Shown here: in pieces, positions 9,319 through 16,058 of the stretch
How the letters are laid out: each line of letters opens with the position of its first letter
Position numbering within the stretch: the first letter of the stretch is position 1
NCBI GenBank assembly: GCA_052388025.1
Contig: JBQTIP010000139.1
Coordinates: 1 to 19,778, forward strand
Source: JBQTIP01 sp052388025
GTDB taxonomy: Bacteria; Actinomycetota; UBA4738; HRBIN12
DNA length: 19,778 nucleotides
Reading direction: 5' to 3'
Translations under genes and position numbers: made by a program
The notes under the pieces: generated by a model
Databases searched by the model: none
What the model was told of the DNA's origin: nothing
The model's input: the letters and a program-made list of their open reading frames with translations, nothing else

Positions 9319-10224
9319 TCACATCTCCTCCAAACGCGCGATGCGATCCTGGATCGGCGGATGGCTGGCGAAGAGCCTCTCCATGGGTCCCATCCTTTCC
9401 CCCCTAATCCTGGATGGCTGCGAGAGCCAGAGGTGCGCGGTCGCGTTGTTGGCCGAGTGCATCGCGCTGGGGCTCGCGGCGATCTTCCTCAGGGCGCTGA
9501 TCAATCCCGGTGGGTAGCGCGTCAGCATGGCGCCCTGGGCATCGGCGAGGTACTCGCGCTGGCGCGAGACCGCGAAGCGGATGATCTGCCCGAAGATCGG
9601 CGCGAGGATGAGCAGCAGGATCCCCACTGCGAACGCCACCGCCGCGAACGGTCCGCCGCCTCGGTCGTCCCCCCGGCGACCTCCCAGTCCGCCCCACCAG
9701 AACGCGCGCATGAAGAACTCGGAGAGCAGCACGACCGCGCCCACCAACGTCGCGACGACCGTCCCGACCAGGATGTCGCGGTCGACGATGTGAGAGAGCT
9801 CGTGGGCGATGACCCCTTCGAGCTCCACCCGGTTCAAGGCCTCGAGGAGCCCTCGGGTGACCGCCACCGACGAGTGCGCCGGGTTCCGCCCCGTCGCGAA
9901 CGCGTTCGGGGCGCTCTCCGGGACTACGTAGACCCTGGGCTTGGGGACGCCGGCGGCGATCGAGAGCCCCTCGACGATGTTGTGCAGCCTCGGCTCCTCC
10001 TCGGGGGTAACCTCCTTCGCCCGCGTCGAGGCCAGCACGATCCTGTCCCCGTAGCGGTACGACCCGATGGACATGAGGATCGCGATGACCAGGGCGATCA
10101 CGAGCCCCGCGGGACCCGACCGATACAGGTAGCCGATGAAGTAGCCGAGCCCGCCGAGCAGCAGGAGGGCGCCGGCGATCAGCACAACGGTCCTGCGCTT
10201 GTTGGCCGCGATCGCCTCGTACAC
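9319..10224 (-). CDS. htpX: HtpX-type M48 membrane zinc metalloprotease
   Basis: A 301-residue protein of normal HtpX length. It starts MYEAIAANKRRT, the standard N-terminus of the family, which fixes the start at GTG 10224 although no good Shine-Dalgarno is visible. Two hydrophobic segments (about 13–33 and 38–55) precede ESAPNAFATGRNP (103–115), the zinc-binding HELSH (141–145), two further membrane segments (about 152–170 and 193–215) and REYLAD (223–228) with the third ligand Glu. HtpX degrades misfolded membrane proteins with its active site on the cytoplasmic side. It lies 8 nt after the lemA stop and ends the PIM–lemA–htpX run. The same open frame extends upstream across lemA to 10557, but that part is arginine/glycine-rich out-of-frame sequence and not real. 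Confidence 0.93.
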   Translation of the reverse strand: MYEAIAANKRRTVVLIAGALLLLGGLGYFIGYLYRSGPAGLVIALVIAILMSIGSYRYGDRIVLASTRAKEVTPEEEPRLHNIVEGLSIAAGVPKPRVYVVPESAPNAFATGRNPAHSSVAVTRGLLEALNRVELEGVIAHELSHIVDRDILVGTVVATLVGAVVLLSEFFMRAFWWGGLGGRRGDDRGGGPFAAVAFAVGILLLILAPIFGQIIRFAVSRQREYLADAQGAMLTRYPPGLISALRKIAASPSAMHSANNATAHLWLSQPSRIRGERMGPMERLFASHPPIQDRIARLEEM

Positions 10225-10232
10225 GGGCCGGG

Positions 10233-10793
10233 TTACAAGTCGACCCGGACCGGCCCCCGGACCGGATCCTCGATGTCGAAGAAGGCGCGGGGGGCGAACC
10301 GGAACATGCGGGCGATGATGCGCGAGGGGAACGACTGGATGAGGTTGTTCAGCCTCATCACCTGGTCGTTGTAGAACTGCCGCGCGTACGCGATCTTGCC
10401 TTCGGTGCCGGCCAGCTCCTCCTGAAGTGCGAGGAAGCTCTCGTTCGCCTTGAGGTCCGGGTAGTTCTCGGCGACCGCCATCAGGCGGCGGAGGCCCTGA
10501 GTGATCACGTCCTCTGCCTGCGCCTGATCCTCGACGGACGAGGCCCCTATCCCCCACGTCCTGGCCTCGGTCACGTTCTCGAACAGCTCACGCTCGTGCG
10601 CGGCGTAGCCCTTCACGGTCTCCACGAGGTTCGGGATCAGGTCGTAGCGGCGCCGGAGCTGCACGTCGATCTGAGACCAACCGTTGTCCACGCGGTTCCG
10701 GAGCGATACGAGTCGGTTGAAGATGAGGATGCCGGAGAAGGCGACGAGGATGGAGAGTCCCAGGGCGATCCAGACGGCCGGCATCCCGTTCAT
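10233..10793 (-). CDS. lemA: LemA family protein
   Basis: A 186-residue protein with a single N-terminal transmembrane helix (about 6–26), then a long helical domain. RNRVDNGWSQIDVQLRRRYD (32–51), LIPNLVETVKGYAAHE (52–67) and ENYPDLKANESFLALQEELA (109–128) are diagnostic of LemA. The C-terminus has FNDQV-type and FPSRIIARMF segments typical of the family. Function is not well defined; LemA genes are often next to M48 proteases or TPM-domain proteins, as here with htpX. The ATG at 10793 overlaps the stop of the PimA-like gene (ATGA), with GGAGGAG about 11 nt upstream; a second in-frame ATG at 10784 is an alternative. Confidence 0.93.
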   Translation of the reverse strand: MNGMPAVWIALGLSILVAFSGILIFNRLVSLRNRVDNGWSQIDVQLRRRYDLIPNLVETVKGYAAHERELFENVTEARTWGIGASSVEDQAQAEDVITQGLRRLMAVAENYPDLKANESFLALQEELAGTEGKIAYARQFYNDQVMRLNNLIQSFPSRIIARMFRFAPRAFFDIEDPVRGPVRVDL

Positions 10794-11905
10794 GCTAGCA
10801 ACGGCTCCTCCGTCTCGTGGCCTGCCGCCTCGCGGTAGATGGCCTCCAGCCGCCCCGTGACGAGCTCCCAGGAGAACTCGTGAGCACGCGCCCGAGCCTC
10901 CCGGGCGAGACCCTTCGCGACGGAGGGGTTGTCCAGGACCCGAGCGACGGCCTCCGCCAGGGCGCCCGGGTCCTCCGGCGTCACGAGGATTCCGTCGAGG
11001 CCGTCTCGGACGACCTCCCGGTACCCGGCGATGTCGCTCGCGACCACCGGCAGGCCCGCAGCCATGGCCTCGACGAGCACCATGCCGAAGCTCTCGCCGC
11101 CGACCGACGGGGCGACGAAGACATCGGCCGCCGCGTGATATGGGGGGAGCTCACGGTTGGGAACGTGGCCCGCGAGATGCACGCGCTCGCGGACCGCGGG
11201 CGGGAGGTCCTCGACCGCGTCACGGTCGTCGCCGTCGCCCGCGGCGACCAGCCGGAGGTCTTCGTACCGCCCGGCCAGCAGGCCGAAGGCTCGCACGGCC
11301 GTGGGGAATCCCTTCCGAGGGTCGAGCCTACCGACGAAGAGCAGCCGCCGGCCGGGCGGGAGCTCGATGGGTGTCGCCCGCGCGAACGCCTCCACGTCCG
11401 TCCCGTTGGGGACGATCCGGAACCCGCCTCCGATCCGGGAAGCGGCGAAGGACTCGGCCGCCCTCGACACGGCGATCCGCACGGTAATGCGTCTTGCTAC
11501 GCGACGAAGCAGCGGCGCGGCCAGATCGAAGAGCACGGACCGACTCGCCCCGGAGTGGAACGTCGCGACCACCGGGGCCCGCGAGCGAAGCGTCACGAAG
11601 AGGGAGGTGCTCGGCGTGAGCGGCTCGTGCGCATGCACGACGTCGGGCCGAAAGCGTCGCAGCTCTTCGCCCACCCTTCGCGCCGACATCGGCCAGGGGC
11701 AGATCGGCGCGGAGGACCGGTTGTACGGGATGCCGATCGGACGCCCGACGACGCGAACCCACGGCTCGGCCGGACGCTCCCTGCCGGGCGTCAGCACGAG
11801 CACGTCGTGCCCACGCCCGAGGAGGCGACCCGCGAGCTCCCGCACGTGCACCTGGACGCCCCCCGGAGCGTCCCAGCTGTACGGGCAGGCGAGGAGGATC
11901 CTCAC
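10790..11905 (-). CDS. pimA: PimA-like GT4 glycosyltransferase (phosphatidylinositol α-mannosyltransferase)
   Basis: A 371-residue GT-B fold protein matching mycobacterial PimA along its length: CPYSWDAPGGVQVHV (7–21), IPYN (59–62), ATFHS (114–118), VGRLDPRKG (191–199), and GGESFGMVLVEAMAAG (269–284) with the GT4 E-x7-E pair E271/E279. PimA transfers mannose from GDP-mannose to phosphatidylinositol on the cytoplasmic face of the membrane, the first step to PIM, LM and LAM glycolipids. The start is GTG 11905, overlapping the acyltransferase stop (GTGA); the open frame runs on upstream to 12436 but antisense-like composition and family length exclude that part. Immediately downstream, lemA overlaps its stop. 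Its place after the pgsA-like and PatA-like genes supports PIM synthesis rather than another GT4 role. Confidence 0.85.
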   Translation of the reverse strand: MRILLACPYSWDAPGGVQVHVRELAGRLLGRGHDVLVLTPGRERPAEPWVRVVGRPIGIPYNRSSAPICPWPMSARRVGEELRRFRPDVVHAHEPLTPSTSLFVTLRSRAPVVATFHSGASRSVLFDLAAPLLRRVARRITVRIAVSRAAESFAASRIGGGFRIVPNGTDVEAFARATPIELPPGRRLLFVGRLDPRKGFPTAVRAFGLLAGRYEDLRLVAAGDGDDRDAVEDLPPAVRERVHLAGHVPNRELPPYHAAADVFVAPSVGGESFGMVLVEAMAAGLPVVASDIAGYREVVRDGLDGILVTPEDPGALAEAVARVLDNPSVAKGLAREARARAHEFSWELVTGRLEAIYREAAGHETEEPLLA

Positions 11906-12813
11906 GACTCCCAGGCCGGCTGGAACATGTGCCAGTCGACGGGCCGCGCCGCGATCGCGCGTTCGAACTCCGAGGCCATCAGCCGGGTGAGGGAGCGCAC
12001 GTCCTCCTTCCTGTCTCCGGACGGCTCGATCTTGAGCGGCGTTCCCACCCTGCAGAACCAGCCTTCCTCCGCGGTGTAGACCGGACAGACCAGGAGCGGC
12101 GCCCCGGTCGAGAGCGACAGCAGGGCGGGCCCCGCCGGCAGCCGCCTGGAAGCGCCGAACATCTCTACCTCGACCCCACGACCCGCGAGATCTCGATCGG
12201 CCACGAGGGCCACGATGTGGTTGCTCGCGAGAAGGGTCGCGAGCTGCTGCCCGACGTGCGTGCCGGGGACAAGCGGAACGATGCGCAGCCCGAGCGCCTG
12301 CCGGTGCTCGAGGAACAGATCGGACAGCCGCTTCGGCCGGAGCTCCTCCGCGACAGCGACGATCGGCCGGCCGATGGCGGCGAGCCAGTGACCCGCGGCG
12401 TCCCAGTTCCCCATGTGGGGAAGGACGCCGACGCATCCCTTGCCGCCCTCGAGCGCGCGATCGAAGTTCTCCAGGCCCTCGTAGGTGAATCGCTTCGAGA
12501 ACTCCGCGTCTGACATGGTCCGGATCCGGAACGTGTCGAACCAGTACCGGGCATAGAGCTCGAACGCCTCACGGGTCGCGGCCCGGACCAGGTCGGAGCC
12601 CGCATCCCGGCCCAGCACCCTTGCCTGGTTCGCAGCAACCGTCGCCCGAACCCCGGGGAGGGCCAGGTAGGCTAGCCGCCCCAGCCGCCGGAACAGGCGC
12701 CGTCCCGCGGGCTCCGGAAGACCCATCGCGAGTCGCTCCATCGATCGGTACGACCGGTAGGCCACGCGTTCCTTCCAGGGCTCGCGCTCCGGCGCAGCGG
12801 CTACCTCGTTCAC
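11902..12813 (-). CDS. patA: PatA-like PIM acyltransferase (LPLAT family)
   Basis: A 303-residue lysophospholipid acyltransferase-family protein. The catalytic H-x4-D motif is HMGNWD (H133, D138). ADRDLAGRGVEVEMFG (205–220) and the C-terminal DWHMFQPAW (293–301) are typical of bacterial LpxL-type and PatA enzymes. In mycobacteria PatA adds an acyl chain to the mannose of PIM1/PIM2 at the inner membrane. The same function is inferred here from the pgsA-like/PatA/PimA order. The start is GTG 12813 with a very good AAGGAGG 7 nt upstream, inside the 3' end of the pgsA-like gene whose stop it overlaps (GTGA). The open frame continues upstream to 13221 but lacks family similarity there. Confidence 0.85.
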   Translation of the reverse strand: MNEVAAAPEREPWKERVAYRSYRSMERLAMGLPEPAGRRLFRRLGRLAYLALPGVRATVAANQARVLGRDAGSDLVRAATREAFELYARYWFDTFRIRTMSDAEFSKRFTYEGLENFDRALEGGKGCVGVLPHMGNWDAAGHWLAAIGRPIVAVAEELRPKRLSDLFLEHRQALGLRIVPLVPGTHVGQQLATLLASNHIVALVADRDLAGRGVEVEMFGASRRLPAGPALLSLSTGAPLLVCPVYTAEEGWFCRVGTPLKIEPSGDRKEDVRSLTRLMASEFERAIAARPVDWHMFQPAWES

Positions 12814-13361
12814 GCGCGTTCCTCCTTGGCCACCTGGCTGGCGCGCACGGCCGCGGCGAGCGCGGAGACCGCCGCCGACGCGATCATCGCGGCCCTCAGC
12901 GCTCCCGTCGCGAGCCCCGCGGCGACGATCCCGTACCGGAGACCGCGCGTCACCGGGCTCTCCCCCACGTCGTATTCCAGCGACGCCCCCCTGGCTCGGA
13001 TGTAGGCACCGAGGAACCCCGCAACCAGCGCGACCAGCGCGAGGCCGGACGTTCCGCGATCGGACGCCCTCGTCGTCCACGCGATGGCTGCCAGGACGCA
13101 GCCGTCGAACGCGCGGTCTGCCAGCGAGCCGAGGATCCGATCCGCCGGGCCGGCACCTCGAGCCACGGACGAACCCAGCATCAGGCAGAGCGCCCCAATA
13201 CCCGTGGCCCCCCCGGCCCATTTCGACCGTCCGACGAGGATCAGCCAGGTCGCGGCACCGACGAACAGCGCCGCCCCGAGGAACAGGAGCCGCGCGCGCG
13301 CCCGGGTCGCCCGAGTTTGGGTTCGCGCCGTCATCGATCGATCCGGGCGCGAGCGTATCAC
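12810..13361 (-). CDS. PgsA-like CDP-alcohol phosphatidyltransferase homologue with degenerate active site
   Basis: A 183-residue, Ala-rich membrane protein with about five hydrophobic segments. The second half matches the family: G78-x3-D82-x3-D86 (GSLADRAFD), AYIRARGASLE (119–129) and TRGLRYG (138–144). The first half of the signature, D-x2-D-G-x2-A-R, reads LMLGSSVAR (60–68), so both metal-binding aspartates and the Gly are missing although Ala-Arg is kept. In mycobacteria the gene at this place (pgsA1) makes phosphatidylinositol phosphate from CDP-diacylglycerol. This copy is probably inactive or uses another mechanism; another copy may do the job. Start uncertain: GTG 13361 has GGAGG only 2 nt away, and ATG 13334 has no clear Shine-Dalgarno. 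It is divergent from the FusA2-like gene. No frameshift is evident. Confidence 0.75.
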   Translation of the reverse strand: MIRSRPDRSMTARTQTRATRARARLLFLGAALFVGAATWLILVGRSKWAGGATGIGALCLMLGSSVARGAGPADRILGSLADRAFDGCVLAAIAWTTRASDRGTSGLALVALVAGFLGAYIRARGASLEYDVGESPVTRGLRYGIVAAGLATGALRAAMIASAAVSALAAAVRASQVAKEERA

Positions 13362-13401
13362 CGCCTCCGTACCCGGCCGGAGCCCCGGAGGGCCGCCGCG
13401 C

Positions 13402-13407
13402 TAGAAT
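13402..13407 (+). promoter_or_regulatory. Candidate -10 element for the FusA2-like gene
   Basis: TAGAAT (5/6 to TATAAT) lies 35 nt before ATG 13443 in the 81-nt divergent gap between the pgsA-like and FusA2-like genes. I see no good -35 at 16–18 nt, so it is only a partial promoter call. I see no comparable element for the minus-strand gene in the same gap. Confidence 0.35.
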
Positions 13408-13442
13408 CCCTCACTGCTCTCTCGGACGGCCGAAAGGGATCG

Positions 13443-15530
13443 ATGAAGACCTACGACGCGAAGGACATCCGAAACGTCCTGCTGGTCGGCCACGGCGGAG
13501 CGGGCAAGACGACACTGCTCGAGGCGATGCTGTTCGCATCCGGGGCAACCACCCGGATGGGAAGGGTTGAGGACGGCAACACGGTCTCAGACTACGAGCC
13601 GGAGGAGATCAGGAAGGGCATCAGCGTCTCGCTCGCCCTAGCCCCGGTGGAGTGGAACGGCGTGAAGATCAACTTCCTAGACACCCCCGGGTACGCCGAC
13701 TTCATCGGGGACCTCCGTTCCGCCGTCCGTGCGGTCGACGCCGTGCTGTTCGTCGTCTCGGCCGTGGATGGAGTGGAGGTGCAGACCGAGGTCGCCTGGG
13801 AGCTCGCAGTCGAAGCCGGCCTGCCCCGGGCCATCCTTATCAACAAGCTCGACCGAGAACGTGCTTCGTTCGAGCGGACGCTCGAACAGCTCGTGCAGTC
13901 TTTCGGGACGCAGGTCGCTCCGCTCGAGCTGCCCCTCGGAGACGAGCACGAGTTCGAGGGCGTGGCCGACCTGCTCGCCCGCAAGGCCTACCGCTACGGC
14001 TCGGGCCCGAAGGCCGAGGAGGGCGAATGGCCGGAGGACCTATCGGCCAAGGCGGACCCGTACCGCGAGAAGCTGATGGAGGCCGTGGCGGAGTCCGACG
14101 ACTCGCTGATCGAGAAGTACCTCGAGGAGGGTGAGCTGTCCGAGGAAGAGACCCTCCACGGCGTGAAGGCCGGGTTCGCGGAGGCGAGAATCGCTCCGGT
14201 CCTGCTGGGCGCGGCCGGGCGCCCGATAGGCGTGGACCGGGTGCTCTCGTTCATCGCGGAGGAGTTCCCCTCCCCGCTCGAGCGAGGTCCCGTGACCGTG
14301 ATCACAAAGGGCGGCGAGGAGAAGCAACGCGCCTGCGACCCCGCTCAATCGCTCACGGCGCTCGTCTTCAAGACCGTCTCGGACCCATATGTGGGCCACA
14401 TCACGATGTTCCGTGTGTTCTCCGGGCGGTTCCGCCCCGACTCCTCGGTGTTCAACGCCACGAAGAGCACCGAGGAACGGGTGGGCCAGGTCTTCACGTT
14501 GCGAGGCAAGGAGCACGACAACCTCGCGGAGGTGGTGGCCGGCGACATCGGCGCGGTCGCCAAGCTCGCGCACACGACGACCGGCGACACCTTCTCCACC
14601 AAGGACGACCCTGTGAAGCTCCGGCCGGTCGAGCTGCCCGAGCCCCTGCTCGCCTTCGCGATCGAGCCTAGGACCAAGGGCGACGAGGACAAGCTCTCCA
14701 CCGCGCTCACGCGCCTGCGCGAGGAGGACCCGACCTTCCGGGTCGTGCGCTCGGACGAGACCCGCGAGACGGTCATGTACGGCATGGGCGAGGCGCATCT
14801 CGACGTGATGGTCGAGCGGATGAAGCGCAAGTTCGGCGTTGAGGTCACGAGCCGGCCGGCCAAGGTCCCGTACAAGGAGACGATCAAGGGGCCGGGCAAA
14901 GCGCAAGGGCGGCACGTGAAGCAGACAGGGGGTCACGGGCAGTACGCGGTGTGCAACGTCGAGATCGAGCCTCTACCCCGCGGCCAGGGCTTCGAGTTCG
15001 TCGACAAGATCTTCGGCGGAGCGATCCCCCACCAGTTCATCGCCTCGGTCGAGAAGGGCGTCGTGAAGGCCATGGCCGACGGCGTGCTCTCCGGCAATCC
15101 GATGGTCGACCTCCGCTGCACGCTGGTCGACGGGAAGTTCCACACGGTCGACTCGTCCGACATCGCCTTCCAGCTCGCCGGCTCCCATGCCTTGAAGGAC
15201 GCCGCTCAGCAAGCCGGCATCGCGCTTCTCGAGCCGATCGTGGAGCTCGAAGTCGTGGTGCCCGATTCGTACACCGGCGACATCATGGGCGACCTGAACT
15301 CCAAGCGAGGCAAGATCCAGGGGATGGAGCAAGCCGGTGGGGGGAAGCAGCGCGTTCGAGCCCTCGTGCCCCAGGCCGAGGTTGCCCGGTACTCGATCGA
15401 GCTGCGATCGATGACCGGCGGGCGGGGCGCGTTCTCGATGAGGTTCTCGCACTACGAGGAAGTGCCGGCTCACCTTGGGCAGAAGCTCATCGACGAGGCT
15501 CAGAAGGCGAAAGAAGAGTCACACAGGTAG
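13443..15530 (+). CDS. fusA2: EF-G-like translational GTPase (FusA2 / EF-G2 type)
   Basis: A 695-residue protein with the EF-G domain order: GTPase domain with G1 GHGGAGKTT (16–24), G3 DTPGYADF (80–87) and G4 NKLD (134–137), then domain II, and the EF-G C-terminal domains, including GHGQYAV, GSHALKDAAQQAG and DLNSKRGKIQGMEQ segments. The catalytic His that follows DTPG in EF-G and EF-Tu is Tyr here (Y84), as in mycobacterial FusA2-type paralogues, which suggests weak or altered GTP hydrolysis and a role other than housekeeping translocation. No rpsL, rpsG or tuf genes are adjacent, which fits a paralogue. Start: ATG 13443 with AAAGGGA just upstream; the open frame goes back to 12621 but that stretch is antisense to two real genes. 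It is the only plus-strand gene in the window, convergent with the HIT gene. Confidence 0.9.
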   Translation: MKTYDAKDIRNVLLVGHGGAGKTTLLEAMLFASGATTRMGRVEDGNTVSDYEPEEIRKGISVSLALAPVEWNGVKINFLDTPGYADFIGDLRSAVRAVDAVLFVVSAVDGVEVQTEVAWELAVEAGLPRAILINKLDRERASFERTLEQLVQSFGTQVAPLELPLGDEHEFEGVADLLARKAYRYGSGPKAEEGEWPEDLSAKADPYREKLMEAVAESDDSLIEKYLEEGELSEEETLHGVKAGFAEARIAPVLLGAAGRPIGVDRVLSFIAEEFPSPLERGPVTVITKGGEEKQRACDPAQSLTALVFKTVSDPYVGHITMFRVFSGRFRPDSSVFNATKSTEERVGQVFTLRGKEHDNLAEVVAGDIGAVAKLAHTTTGDTFSTKDDPVKLRPVELPEPLLAFAIEPRTKGDEDKLSTALTRLREEDPTFRVVRSDETRETVMYGMGEAHLDVMVERMKRKFGVEVTSRPAKVPYKETIKGPGKAQGRHVKQTGGHGQYAVCNVEIEPLPRGQGFEFVDKIFGGAIPHQFIASVEKGVVKAMADGVLSGNPMVDLRCTLVDGKFHTVDSSDIAFQLAGSHALKDAAQQAGIALLEPIVELEVVVPDSYTGDIMGDLNSKRGKIQGMEQAGGGKQRVRALVPQAEVARYSIELRSMTGGRGAFSMRFSHYEEVPAHLGQKLIDEAQKAKEESHR

Positions 15531-15574
15531 CAGGCGCCCTCCGTCCACCTCCACGAAACCCGTCACCGCGTCCA

Positions 15575-16054
15575 TCAGAAGCGCGGGCGCAGCCGCCGGT
15601 AGGTCTCGTCGAGCAGCTCGGGCAAGACACGCGTCTGCCCGACGATCGGCATGAAGTTCGTGTCGCCGCTCCAGCGCGGGACGACGTGCCAGTGCAGATG
15701 GTCGGGGATCCCGGCGCCGGCGATGCGGCCGAGGTTCATACCGACGTTGAAGCCGTGCGGTTCCATCTCCTCGCGGAGCGCTCTCACTGCGTCCTGCAGA
15801 AGACCCGCGAGCTCCAGTTGCTCGTCGGCGTCCAGGCTCTCGAGGTCGCCGGTATGGCGGAGCGGGGCCACCATCAGGTGCCCCGGATTGTAGGGGTACG
15901 AGTTGAGGATCACGAAGCCCCGCCCCCCCCGCTTGAGGATCCGGACCTGCGCGTCGTCGTCCTTCTCCGGGAGCTCGCAGAAGACGCAGCCTTCAGGCTC
16001 GCCCTTGGCGGCCTGGATGTACTCCATCCGCCAGGGCGTCCAGAGATGCTCCAC
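15575..16054 (-). CDS. HIT-domain protein, Rv2613c-like diadenosine-polyphosphate phosphorylase/hydrolase
   Basis: A 159-residue HIT protein. It starts MEHLWTPWRMEYI, very similar to the N-terminal LWTPYRM segment of M. tuberculosis Rv2613c. C23-x2-C26 is a zinc-type pair, SYPYNPGHLMV (52–62) is conserved, and the catalytic histidine triad is HLHWHVV (119–125). The C-terminus NFMPIVGQTRVLPELL also matches. Rv2613c degrades Ap4A-type dinucleotides; its gene sits directly after thrS, the same as here, which supports orthology. Ap4A is a by-product of aminoacyl-tRNA synthetases, a plausible link to thrS. Start GTG 16054, only 4 nt after the thrS stop, with GGGGA upstream inside thrS. The open frame further upstream (to 16417) is antisense-like thrS shadow. 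Confidence 0.88.
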   Translation of the reverse strand: MEHLWTPWRMEYIQAAKGEPEGCVFCELPEKDDDAQVRILKRGGRGFVILNSYPYNPGHLMVAPLRHTGDLESLDADEQLELAGLLQDAVRALREEMEPHGFNVGMNLGRIAGAGIPDHLHWHVVPRWSGDTNFMPIVGQTRVLPELLDETYRRLRPRF

Positions 16055-16058
16055 GCGA

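Noticed and set aside
10225..13221. N-terminal extensions of the htpX (to 10557), PimA-like (to 12436) and PatA-like (to 13221) frames
   Set aside because: The extended parts are out-of-frame readings of the upstream neighbour; family N-termini and GTGA overlaps fix the true starts at 10224, 11905 and 12813.
12621..13442. Upstream extension of the plus-strand FusA2 frame
   Set aside because: It is antisense to the PatA-like and pgsA-like genes, has low-complexity Arg/Pro composition, and EF-G-like proteins start at the MKTYDAKDIRNV segment with a Shine-Dalgarno at 13443.
15531..15574. Bidirectional terminator between the convergent FusA2 and HIT genes
   Set aside because: No hairpin or T-run is visible in these 44 bases.
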